Part shown: one piece after another, positions 1-12,800 of the stretch
Position numbering within the stretch: position 1 is the stretch's first letter
Layout of the letters: every line of letters begins with the position of its first letter
Assembly: GCA_023634235.1 (NCBI GenBank)
Contig: JAMKCF010000011.1
Location: 7,855,218-7,919,217, forward strand
DNA length: 64,000 bases
Reading direction: 5' to 3'
DNA from: Pisaster brevispinus
Lineage: Eukaryota; Echinodermata; Asteroidea; Forcipulatida; Asteriidae
The notes under the pieces: model-generated
Told to the model about the DNA's origin: nothing
What the model saw: the letters and a program-made list of their open reading frames with translations, nothing else
The model's database searches: none
Program-made: the position numbers and the translations under genes

Positions 1-56
1 TTCTAAATAGCCTGAAAAAGTCTATAAAAGCCTGTGCCGTCAGCCCTTGTACTCGC

Positions 57-714
57 TAACATTTCGTCACCGACACCACGAACTGACACACACGTAGATA
101 CCAGTAAAAAGTAGCAATCTGAGAAAACAGCGTTTGAAGTTGAACGTTTTTTTAAAATGAAGTTTTCCTGCAAAAATCCGAGGTATTTTCAACTAGTTTT
201 CTTACAGTGGGAACTTGATGCTTTGAACTTCATATAAACGGTGCTTTTTACTGCTGTTTGTCCTAAATTAATAAGCGATAAAGTAAGAAAGGTTTGTGTC
301 AGTTCGTGGCGAAAAGTTATGCAACCAGGCATTTTCCGTCACCACGAACTGACACCATCCAATGTATTACAATGCGTTTGTGTCAGTTCGTGAAAATGTA
401 GGTCAGCGCGCGCGCTACACACACAGGGTTTGTGTCAGTTCGTGGAAACGTTTTTTCACTTTCGAGGTTTGTGCGCGCCGTGTGTTGCAATTGGACCTCT
501 GTGTCAGTTCGTGGAGGCGAAAATTTCCAGTTCTGGTGTAAAGTTGCTTAGCATCATCATCGTAACTAAAAAAATCACACTCCTGAAGCGTTGAAACTTC
601 ATGAAATTGTAGGCCTCAGTTAACATGGTCTAAAAATGCACAAAACTGAAAACTAAAAAAAAAAATGGTTTTGTACACAGTGTGTCAGTTCGTGGTGTCG
701 GCGACGATTTGTTA
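57..714. mobile_element. Foldback/MITE-like element with 35-bp inverted termini and internal subrepeats
   Basis: Positions 57-91 and 680-714 are inverted repeats matching at 32 of 35 bases. The termini read TAACATTTCGTCACCGACAC at the left and the complement at the right. The 13-base word TGTCAGTTCGTGG or a close variant recurs inside at about 299, 381, 430 and 501 in the forward sense, and at about 342 in reverse. No transposase frame is present, so the element is non-autonomous. I see no clear target-site duplication. It lies in the intron just left of the first recognised Tudor exon. Confidence 0.75.
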
Positions 715-767
715 CTTTTTTCTAAGGGCTAAATATAATTCCTGTGTTGTTATAATCCTGTTAATAG

Positions 768-869
768 GGTGTTGCTCGAATACGATGGCTGGACTATGCT
801 CATGATAATGAAGTTCCATTGTCAGCTATACAACCGCTGAAAGAAGAATTCCAAACTCTTCCATTCCAG
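768..869 (+). CDS. Exon a: core beta-strands of Tudor domain 1
   Basis: An acceptor (TTAATAG) opens the exon and a GTAAAA donor closes it. The 34 codons start and end in phase 0. RIRWLDYAHDNEVPL is the Tudor motif that supplies aromatic-cage residues, and the exon ends LPFQ, the conserved junction before the nuclease-like half. The preceding strand, with the expected W-x-R-A motif, must lie on an exon left of the window. Confidence 0.9.
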
Positions 870-3800
870 GTAAAAAGAAGACAGATCGCACTATAAACCG
901 TGCAGTCATCGGTCTAATGCTCACAGACCAGTCGGATATCATATATTACTTGGTGTCCCCCCCCCAAAAAAAAAAAAAACCTAAAAAACTTTTTAAAATG
1001 TGGAGAAAGATGTGTTTGATGAAAAGTAAAAAATGAAACTTAAAAACTTGAAAAACTTAAGCAGCATCCAGCAACAGAGTCCAGCATTCTCCTGAAGACG
1101 ATCAGATACTGATCGAAACGTTGAGTCATTAACCACCGGTTCTTTTCAGAGCCTACACTACTCAAAAGAGATTTTCACATGGTGTTTCTACAAACCTCAC
1201 TTAGTTATACTTCCACCATGCAAAGTTCCAAATCCAACTTGAAAAACGCTGGGTGCATCAATTTGTGACGCCACATGCCAAAACAAGGAACTTCCTGGCA
1301 AAACTCAAAACTGGGTTTTGATTTCTCATCAAATTGATGAGAATAGGACCCTTCAAATAGCCCCAAATGAGAGCATATAGTGTTGAATATTTCTCAACAT
1401 GTAGAATGTATAGGACATCACATCACATTGATATCGGGGCTGATGTCTAAATTGTCCTCAGTTTGAATTCCATTTCACGTTTTCCAAGAAGTGGCTGATT
1501 TTTGTTCGGGATTTCACATGTATGCCCGAATCGGAATTGGCGGCTTCGACTACGGCTACGGCTGTTGCTAAGGGTGTTGCTATGGATGTCCTATACTTCA
1601 GTACATGATGATGAGGCCATCCTGCATTAGCCAAAGCCACCACTTTGGACACGACCTAAGTGCCACTTAGAGACCATGTCGGCAGTTTGGCAAATTTCAT
1701 CTTTCTCATTGCACAGTCGGATGAATATTGCAAACACACAGGTGTCATGTAAATTTGATAATTGTTGTTCACTGTTGACATAGAAGGTATGCATAGAAGA
1801 TGCAGACGAACTCAATCAAACCTCTTGGTAAAATCTCTACAGGAGTGTGTCACCCTATGTTCTAGTTTCTTTCATTTATAATTCATATGTTTGTCACGTG
1901 AAAGAAAGTACTTTTTAGGTTGTATTTGATGACATTTTAGCTTTATGTCACAAGAGAGGTACATTATCCTTAACAACCTCCGCTCCAAATTCTCATTTTG
2001 ACTAAACTAACTATCAGGCTATGGAGTGCTCCCTCTTTGAGGCCAGTGAGGAGGATGTTCCCCACCAGGCTCGTTGGGAGTTCTCTGACCACGTCGCCAA
2101 TGCCTTACTGAACTGCACAGTCCTTAGACGGGTAAGTAGCTGTGCCTGTTTGGTACCCATCAATGAAAATTATCTTAAAATGAATTTTTGCTCAGAAAAA
2201 CTGCATCTTCCCGGGTTTACTAAGCTAAGTATTGACCCCATTCTGGGTGGCATGGGTGGCTTAGTGCGTAATGCGCTAGCCTCTCACCAATGTGGCCCTT
2301 GGTTCAATACCCGGCTAAGGCCATATGTGGGTAGAGCTGTGTGTTGGTTCTCTCCTGGGCCCTCCGGTTTTCCTCCCTCCGGAGAAATCAAACACCTTCG
2401 ATCTCGGACTGTGCCCTGTGGTCATATATGGGTTGATGTGGCTGGCTGCCAAGGGCGCCCTCGCATGCCTGCTTCTCCAACACATTGTAGCTGTGTCCTT
2501 CGCAATTCAGCTTCTCAGCTACAAGTAAGGATGATTAGCCTCTCAAATTGTTATTATTATTACCTGACGTCATCACTCTAAGATAAAACTTGGTTACACC
2601 ATTTTAGGGGTCAGGTTCCCCATTTGCTAATGACACACACCATATCTTAACATGCAACTTTACTGCCCAAATGGCAGACCATGCAGACAGTAACTGTATT
2701 GTAAATGGCAATATATTTATGCATTTAGGCTTTAAGTTTCCACTAGACCACAGATCTTGTAGCCCAGAGCTTCCTCTGGACAGGTAAGATGTTTTTCACA
2801 AGAACATTTTGTTTTCTTTCTCTTTCATTTTTGCTGAACTTCTTGGGGGATGTTTGGAATTGAAAAGCTTAAGTTTACCCCATCAGTAAATCAGTCTGTG
2901 TTTGGAAAAAACACTGTACTGCAGGACTTGTTTAGTTCTGGGGTGACTGGTCATGTGCTAAAATAACTGGCCAGTGGTCCAGTGGGTAATTCGAGCCCAT
3001 GTAATAGATTTTTATTTATTTTTTATTATTTTGGTTTATTCATATCAAAACACGAGGTAGGCAGCCACAAAAGAGTAGCTGATATAACCACGTTTACACT
3101 TTACAGGAATTAAACATTGTAACATACCAGTAAAAAGAGTAGAAGCATAACATTACAACAAAGTATAGGATCACATATATACAGCACAAAACAGCACAAT
3201 ATTGTCAAAAGTGAATTTAAAAAAAATAATAATAACAATGTTCTGACATTTCTTTTTCCACCATCACCAGATATCACCTGAGAGTAAATATCCTGTCTAC
3301 ATTGTAGACTTGGTGGACATATACAAAGATGTTGATATCAAAGAGAGAGTCAAGGAGAAAAGTAAGTCTCTATTGTCTGGGTTAGAAATAATAATAATAC
3401 TGGGGGTACAGTAACGAGATTGAGGCGTTTTACAAGACTGTTATCCCTGTTGATCAGGAACACTTGGACCATTCCTCAGATATTCTCATCTCCCTGAGGA
3501 GAATACAACCTCCAGCTGCTTAAATTAGCATTAAGGTTACTCCAGCGTAATACCATCTCAGCCCTAGCAGGTTTTTGTACACCAGGGTTAAGAGAAGCAA
3601 TTTATGGTTATAAGTGTCTTGCCCAGGGGAACACGTGTCACAACCAAGAATCGAACCCAGACTCGGATGACTCGGCCATCAGAGCTTGAGTCCGAATGGT
3701 CGGCCACAACATGCCAGGTTACTGTGCTGTTGGACTGGTGAACACTTTTTGCTGTTGCCGTACCTTGGGCACCAGACTTCATAACTATAAGCAAGTTTGA

Positions 3801-6800
3801 TCAAGGACCAATGGTAAACTCGTGGTTGGTTAGTGCTCTTTTTGATGCACGTTGTTTTCACAAGTGGTAACGCATGCCTGTGACGATGGTGGAGGAACAT
3901 TCCCCTCAAATTTGTGGCATACATTTTATTTAAATGAATTAATTTATTGAGTAAGGTCGTTGCAAAAGTTGGTAAAATCAACTCTGAGTGATTGTTGTAA
4001 TAATAAGGCAGATCAACAGTGGTATATTTTTTTTAACTGGTCCTCTCTGCACTGTGCTATTAAAATGGCTGTTGTTAACCAGCAATGCGACCAGCTTCGA
4101 TAGGCTGGTCACAAATCGTTGACTAGATTTGTCAACGATAGCTATCGTACTTGATCAAACTTTTATGAAGTAGGTACCAGTCACCTTGGTCAGTCTGCTG
4201 TAGATCATCTAGAATTAATATCAATACCTTGTGAAATGTTTTGTGGCATAAATCAACCAATGAGAAAGAGGACATTAACAGCTGAAATGGTAGCGGGTGA
4301 ATCACCTCAAAGCAAAATGGTTTTGACAGTCGGAACTTTAAGTTGTTGTTTCAAACTCTAATGTAAGTTTGTGTTCTGTTCACAGTTGAAGAGGCCTCGG
4401 GTAAAAAGGTAAGTGCTGTTATTTTCTTGACATTTTAAATAGAAATTTGCTTCCCCTTAAGTTAATCCCTCTGTTGCCGCTTCTCAGGTTGTATTGACAA
4501 CTCGGGTGTAATCCCTGGTTATATGGCAGTTATAAGTCAAATGGCTTCCGACTGGCACCCCGGGACAAAGATAAAATAGGGAGATCGCCAACATAGGGTT
4601 GGATAGCTCTGTTGGTAGAGCACCGGCACATCAATCTAGGGGTTGCAGGTTCAATTCCCACTCTAGTCATTTGTGTTCAATTGCTTTTATTATCATGTTA
4701 TAATAACCAGTTTTGAATCTGCCATCGTTTTGAGAATTGGTTGACACTGAAAGAATGTAATGTAATCAATAAAGATCACAGTATAGACCGTATACAGTTG
4801 ACGCCATCAGATGGCTTATGCTTTGACTGCAGTTGTCGTTTCTACAATTTCTGTTTGCAATTTCTAAAGAGTAGTATTTTACAGCTTATTGAACATGTAT
4901 TAAAATAAGTGATGTTTGAGGCTTTGCATGGTGTGAAAAATAAGAAGTAACTATAACAAGTAAACCTGCGGGTACAACCGTGTGAAAATTTCTTTCGGGA
5001 GGAGTGTTGGCTCCTAGAGTACATGTGAGTGCATTGTCACATGCTCTTTTCAGGAGCCTACAATCATCCTAAAAGAGATTTTACACATGGCTGTACCTGC
5101 AAGTTTACTAGTCAAAGTTACTTCTCATGTTTTAAAATGCAGGGCACTCAGACGGCTTATGCTTTGACTGCAGTTGTTGTTTCTACAATTTCTGTTTGCA
5201 ATTTCTAAAGAGTAGTATTTCACATGCTCTTTTCAGAGCCTACAATCCTCCTAAAAGAGATTTTACTCCTGGTTGTACCAAATTTACAAGCTATAGTTAC
5301 TTAAAATACAGGGCACTCCTGGGTTCAAGCAAGCAAATTTTCTTGGCTTAGCAAATTTGTATGCCCTTCAGTTATAATGAAGTCAGCGCCTTGAGAGTTG
5401 AGGCTTAGTTTTGGGTGCCCGAATACACATCAGCGGTCAGAAATTAATTTGAACTTCATGTTGCTTCTAGGATACTATCATATGCAGAGACATCCGCTAC
5501 ATGAAAGACTTCACACCGTCAAGTAGCAAAGCCGCCAAGAAGGACACCACTAAGAAACCCAAGGAGGCGGAGGAGGAAGAGAAAAAGGTAAGATCTTCTC
5601 GCTCTGATCTGACTCGCCTGCTAAACTTTTATGGTGCAATTACTTAATTGAGCGAAGCCATGTGACCTAAACCATGTGATGTAGCTACATTTCCAATAGT
5701 CTGAGGCATTCATCATTGGTCATTCACTTGTGAACAAAGAAGTCAGTGTGCCAAATGTTCACACTTAACATACTCCGTATTATGAAGCTGACCTTACTCC
5801 CATAGGCCTGCTTAATCACAGGTGACTTCAATCCATCTACTGCCCTCTGCTCTTTGGTCACTTCACACTAACATGTTTGGATCTAGATAAGTTTGGTATG
5901 CCTGGCCCAATGGCAAGCAATTGTTAAAGAGGGGCTCTTCAGGTCAAATGAAGTCTTGTGATGCACTCCTTGTCCAATAACTAGAGTCCTTGTAAAATTT
6001 GGGGACCTAGCCTCACATTAAAATGGGGTAAAATGTCCTTTTATTTAATACTCTTTCAGAGCGAAGTTTAAAACATCATGTCATCGGACATCAAAAACAA
6101 ATGGGTCGGTACATTCCAACGAGGAATTTGTGCGCAGTCAAACGGTCAAATTCAAAAGAGTATCAATCGAAATTCAAGAATAAACTACATGTGTGTAACA
6201 TTTCTCTGGGAAAAAATGTACAGACCATATATTTGAAATGGGACATCGTCGAATGCGTTGTGTATTTTGACAAACATTGCACTTGGAGGGTATCAAACAG
6301 AGTGGCATGTCACACCCTTTTAATGTGAGGTTAGAGACTTGTAATTTGTTTCTCCTTGGAGCCCCTCTTAATTGAGCCCCTCTTAATTGGGCCTTCAGTC
6401 CGCACTCCTCTGCACTTGGACAACTTCATGAAGAGGTCTCTGGAGGGTTAGGGATAACTAAGAACCTTCCGAATGCAACTGTTTTCTCATCAGTTTTGGA
6501 CTTTTTGCAAGCAGCAATACACTCGATTCGGGGAATTAGTACCACTGGTTTTACTGAAATTGAAAGTTGGTCGTGTAAGGAGTAAAATGATCAATGAGTA
6601 AACGGTGTAATTTTTCCCTTTTTTCTCATCAGACGAAGGTCCAGCCCAAAGCAAATGAATCGAGTGACACAAAACAGAATGAAGGCAATGAAACGGAGAC
6701 TAAAGAAGACAAGAAGGATAACACACAAACTGCCACTACAAGACCAAGAGAAACGGCTCAACCAGAGACGGCAGGGAACCAAGAAGGAGAAAGAGATGCA

Positions 6801-9800
6801 GGGACAAACGATGCACAACAAGAGAAGACTGACGATGCGGTCGATGCTGGACAAGTTGGAAGAGATACAGCGGTGAAGGTAGAGAATAAGGAAGGGGAGA
6901 AGCAGCTGGATGATAATCCGTCGGGGTCAACGCAAGATTCTGTCAAGATTTTGAAACGAGGAGATGAGCTTCCAGATCAGAGCAAACCAGCAGCAGATAC
7001 GGATCAACAGATCCATCCACCAAATAAAGAAGACCCTCCAGCCTGTCAAGAAAGTACACCGAATGGTTCACAACAGCCCACCAACGTCGCCTTGGTTCCG
7101 AAGACTGACGACCCCGAGGGGGGTATACATCGAGAGGGGAAGAAAGCTCCTGCAGACGCAGCCGCCGATCAGTACTCTCTTGAACCTGGAGAGGATGACG
7201 AAGAGGACAACCCCAATCTGATTGAGATCAACACTCGACGGGCAGACCAGGCCATGGCGCACAATCCTGGCACCATGTACCTGACGTTGACTGGTGGCGT
7301 GAGCAGCAGCAGCGGGGACGGCGAGCGGGCAGTTAACGGGGACGGGTCACAGTACCACGAGGGAAGACCTTATCACCAGTACGGTGGCGGAGGCTACCAT
7401 ATGTCTACTGGGATGCTTGGAGGGGGTTATCAACCACCCACAGCGCTTGGACTCAACCCTGTTGAATCCTCAATGGAATCAAAGTGAGTTATTTTCCTGC
7501 TCATTTCTTGGAGCCAAATATTTTCTGCTTATACACACAGCTGATTTTGTCGATTTATTTATCTGTTTATTTATTTTTGCTGATTTGGGTCCTGCAGCTG
7601 CCATGTCCTTTTTGGTTAAAATCCCTTTGACTGCTGTTGTGTCAATTGACCCAATTCTCCTGACATCATCATCACAATAGTTTGGTTGCACCATTTTGGG
7701 AGTCAATGTCCAATTTTGTTAAACACTGTAGTGCACGCTTTAGCCAGTGCGGCATTTACATGCTTGCCATTTACATGCGATTTGACTTCCAAAATGGCAA
7801 GCATGCCAGATTGTAGCCATGTGTAACGTTGGTGCAGGGGGTCAATAAGTTTCAAGTGTTATTTCGAGTAACTGGGAATGTTTACTTACATTGTCTGGCT
7901 ACTCGCTCGGACATTTTAAACTCTGTTTTGCATCTTTTTCTATCGAATTATTTTTCTCCAGTATCATCCCTAAGCTGGTCAACATATGAACGTAATCTCA
8001 GTCTGCCTTGTTTTCTGTTTCCTTGTGATGGTTTCCATAGCAATAACCTTTGTGCCGTTTGATGAGTTTTTTTATACAAAACTTTCTCTGTGAGTAGTGG
8101 TGATTCTGATAAGATCAGTATGCTGTGATCATTTTCATTGTCCTGAAGACGATCCGAGGATACTGATTGAAACGCTGAGTTGTTAAACCGCCCACCGGTT
8201 CTTAGCAGAACCACCACAACTCATGGAGATTGGGAGTAGAGATCATCGTGTCTTATGTACACGTTGTGTGCGAAATTCTCACTAGATTTACCTTTAATTC
8301 GTTATTGCCAAAGTAGTCCGGTGGCTTAGGGCAGATTTTTGGCAAAATCGTGACACGCTGGATTAAAGCACAATTTTGTACAGTTATTCTATAGGTCCCA
8401 TAGAGGGGGGTGCCCAGTATGACCATGCAGCTTCTATTTCAGACACTCATGCAGAGCTATGTGGAAAAAGTTGACCCCTTTAGTTTACTGGCCTGGAGAT
8501 GACAGACCGGGCACCCCCCTCTGATATGCTTCTATGGGACCCCTAAAACAAGTGTGCAAAGTTTGGTGCTTTAATCCGGCGTGTCATGATTTTTTCAATA
8601 AGCCACTGGACTAAAGCTTTGGAACACTGATGTACAGTTTAAATTCTGGGGCAAAAAAAAAACTTACACCAGCAGTTTTTCAATTCAGTGTTCAGTTAAA
8701 ACGGACACACCCAAAATATGTTTGATTGTGCATTTTATATGTTGTCATTTTTTGCATTGCCTTTTAGTCAGAGCACACAACCTCCTACCAAGGATCATGG
8801 CAGCTCCACGGGAGATGGGTTTAAGATTGGTGAGTTTGTCCAAACGCATTCATTTCTTTTGCTCTTTGTCCCTGGAATTTGAGGTAACTTGTTAAATGTA
8901 GGGTCATAGAGTGGTTTTTGTCAACCCAATGCTGATTTGTAGGCAACATTAAAGAGAGAGATGCAATAATTTAAGTCACATGTAAAAGTTTCAGCCGACT
9001 GCAGTGTCTACTTGCTGAGAAAACAGCAACAAACTGTCGCAGTATTTTCGTAGAGCGTTGAATCCATCCATAGTTAGCGAGGTGACAGCGGATACCATCC
9101 GCATCTCTGGCCGCAGCGATCCCAATCGGGCACCAACCCTCAGAAATCTATGAAAAAACTTCATGCATGGTGAACACTTTTGACATATGAACTCAATTTA
9201 CCAGGCACTCCAAAGCAACTCTAAGAAGTTAGAGACTTGTAATTTTCCCCCCATTTTCATGAGGTCTCTATCTGTTGGAGAGTGAGTGGATCACAAAATT
9301 GAATTTGACCTTGGAACCCCTCTTTAAGCTAATTCAACTTTCACTTTGTCAGATTGCAATAAGTTGGTTTTTTTTTAATGATACTTAGCAATGGTTTGAT
9401 TTCTGTTTTCCCCCAAAGACTGTTCTTATAGTTTAATTTGTTGTTGTTGTTGTTTTTATTGGATTGCAGTTGTTGATTCCAGCTTCAGTATCTGCATTGC
9501 CACGCCGCTGTCAGACAACGGTCGCTTCTGGGCATCTCGACTGAGAGGTCCAGCCCAGGAATCTCAGCTGCGAAGACTCATGCATGACATCAGGTCAGTT
9601 TTTTTTACGGGAGCCAATGTAAGGACAAGGGTATGCAGGGATTCAGAAATTTGTTGCGCTCACCCGCAAGATTAATTATTTGGACAGAACTTCTGGAATA
9701 ACTTTTAAATTTATTTTTGCACACTACACAATGGAATGTCCGGGTGTGTTAAAACGTCATCCACAATTGACCTCATACCACAAAAATAGTTCTGGCGTGT

Positions 9801-12800
9801 TTACACATCTTCAGATGGTCTTTCTTGTACAGATTTAAAGCGGGTTTATCGGGCATCTGTTTTCTTGTTCATGAAAGTTTTTTGTGTGTTCAAGACTTCC
9901 AGCGTTCACGGGTTAAACTCAAATTTGTGTGTCAGGGCACAAAATACCATCATGACCACTGGCTCGAGTCCAGTAACTTTAGCGTTGAGACAGCTACCAC
10001 ACAGTCTAGCTGTCAAGTGTTTCTGCAACTGTACACTTAATAAGACTGACCAATTTATATTTAGTTCAAACCCTTGGAAACATTCAGAAAATATGAAAAC
10101 TACAAAGAAGATGAGGTCTCAGTGAACATTCTGAACGGTGTATGAGAGGAGATTTCCATGAAGTTTTTTTTATTTTGAATAATTTTGATTTTTTGGGGGC
10201 ATGCAAATGTTCAGCTGATCTGGGCCCGATTCCATGGCTCTACTTACTGCAGAATTCTGTGCGTGTGGCCCATGGATAGGTCGTGTGGCCCTTTATATTG
10301 AGCGCAGAATTTTATGGTAAAAAGGGCCAAGAAATTGTTCCCAGCTGTTTCCTCTTTTTTTCTTTTTCTTTTTTTGAAAAATGAGAAACTCTGCACAAAG
10401 CGTTGTGTGCATGGCAGTTTCCTTTTTTTTTCTTTTGCAAAAACAAAGTTTCTTGTATGTGTTTTATTTTGTTTGTTTTTGTTTTTGTTTTGTTTTTTTT
10501 CCCAGCCTGCCTGCTGAAAGTTTAACCCTGAGCGACCTGAAGGAAGTGAAGGTGGTTTGTGTGCAGGCGCCGTCAGGGCAATGGTGCAGGGCTAGAGTAG
10601 AAGGAATAACTGATAACAAGGTAGGGGTGTTTTGTTTTGTTTTATTATATTTTTTCTGATTTCTTGCAAAGTTATTCCAATAAACAAACTAGCTTAGCGT
10701 GTCAACAATTTTAATTTTTTAAACGTTTGTAAGAAGCTGGCAGATAAACAATATATATAAATAAAAATTCCCCTTTTCTATTCTGCAAAGTTATTCTAAT
10801 AAACAAACTAGCACGTCAACAATTAAATTTTTTTTTAATGATTTCTGAGAAGCTGGCAGATAACCTCTTCAAAAATATATAATTGATTTGTTTTTATTAA
10901 AAAAAGAAAGTCAACAAAAAGTCTTGGGGAAAAAAACTGATCAACAGATCACGGAATTTAGAACCCACTGCCATTCCACTTGTCAACTAGTCAATCTCTG
11001 AAGTGTCAATTTAAAAACTATTGAAGAACCAATATCTTCGTTCTGTTTTCCAGGTGCATGTTCGCTATGTTGACTTCGGACAAGCTGACGTGGTGGAAGA
11101 GAACAGAATCAAAGCACTCTCTGTGAATAGTCAGCTCTTCCCTTTCCAGGTGAGTCCAAAAGTTACAAATACTCAAAATAATAGTCAGCTCTTCTTTTTC
11201 CAGGTGAGTCAGAAACTTATAAATCCTAAAAAAATAAGTTGTTCTTTCCGATGAGCTGTGTGAAGGTTGCCCTTGGTACACAGTGTGTTTCTACCTCCCA
11301 TGTGCAGGCTATGGAATATGTAGAGATTTGCTATCCTGAAATTAACAAGTGGTTTTTCTTATGTGTCCTGAGTTTTTCCAACATTAAGGCTCTGGAATTG
11401 AAAGGGATGTAACTATCATAAAGTTGTGTTTTTGCTCCTATTTTTTTCTTCCATGTTCAGGTTATAGAATTGATGTTAGTGTTCCCTTGCATGCAGGCTT
11501 TAGAGACAGCAGTAAAATTGCCATCCTTAAGTTGACCAGGTCTATTTAATTTGTTGGTCTTTTTCAGGCTATGGAATTGACAGTGATTTTGCGGTCAAAA
11601 AAGTGATAATATATATATATTTTTCATGATCAGGCAATGCAGTTGATAAATGACAGAACTCATAAGTTGACTGTGTTTTCTTCTTACACCAAGCACCACC
11701 CCACCCACCCCCCAAGCTACACACATTCTTCTTTTTGCGTCCCTGTGGAGACATCTTTTGTTCTTTCCTTTGTCCCTGTAGTTAAGAACCTCCCATAGAC
11801 TTTGTACACAAAATTCCTTGTGGAGCAACCCAGTCTTTAGAATTCCCCTATGGAGACCCTTTGTTTTCCCTTTTCTGCTATGTTCTCGGTCTCCATAAGG
11901 TAGTGAAAATGAAATCACTCGCACACACCATACTTTGAAATTGCTGGGTTTTTTAATATATTTTTCTTCCATGCATGTCGAGTGTATACAATGCCTAGAT
12001 CTTTTATAACTAGTCGTTAAACTCATTCTATGCAGACTTATCGTTTAGTGAAATCCTTCATTGCCTGGTGGTGTCTTTAATGCCTCCTGTATACCGTGAG
12101 GTATGCGTTGGGCAGTTAGACTATAAACCCCTTGCACAATGCGGAACGCACCTTCAAACAATGCGCGTCCACCATTTCCATCATTTTGGGAGTCAAATCT
12201 TTCGTGCAAGTTTTCGCAAGATTTTGAATCCCCAAAAGGTGGACAGGATAGGCATGTGTGAATGCGCTGTGCATTGTGCAAAGGGTCAATAGGCCCTACT
12301 TCATAAAAACAAAATTGACTGTGTTTTCTTTTGTTCTTTCCCCTGTCTTCAGGCTATGGAATTGAGCATTGCTAATCAGAATCATCCCCACTTCTCTGAG
12401 AAGGCTAAGGATGCTTTCATGAAGTACACCCAAGGCAGGACACTCAGCGCTAAAGTGGTAAGCTCATGCTTAACTTAATATGGTCAGGGGTGCATCAGAC
12501 TACTGCTAAGAGATCTCTGATAGACATGCCGCACAACTTTGGCAAAGTGCTTTGTGAAAGTTTCTTTTGTGGCGTGCCATGGCCGAGAGGCGTAGTGCAC
12601 TGGACTTGAGTTTCTGGTGGCTAAAAGTCATTGGGGTGTGGGTTCGAATCCTGGTCATGACACTGGTGACCTTTAGGAAGCTGCTTTGCAAAGCTATTGA
12701 CTAATAGGGAGACCGCCAAAATAGGGCTGGATAGCTCAGTTGGTAGAGTGCTGGTACATTAATCCGGAGGTCGTTGGTTCAAGTCCCGCTCCAGTCAATT

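Larger units (their letters stand above)
870..2017 (+). other. Intron after exon a: two repeat fragments
   Basis: The intron holds a C/A homopolymer block near 959-980, a repeat fragment with a hammerhead-like motif at 1079-1240, and a degenerate palindrome at about 1440-1640 containing CTACGGCTACGGCTG. No coding signal was seen. Confidence 0.5.

Noticed and set aside
2018..2581. Long plus-strand open frame read as one exon
   Set aside because: Only 2018-2131 matches a Tudor domain. After the GTAAGT donor the frame runs into a SINE.
6101..6328. 75-codon frame in intron
   Set aside because: It lies wholly inside a nested inverted-repeat element, with no domain.
12723..12796. Possible genuine tRNA gene
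   Set aside because: The A and B boxes and an acceptor stem are present, but the anticodon and T stems do not pair properly, and the same head occurs in two other places with a shared leader, so it is a SINE.
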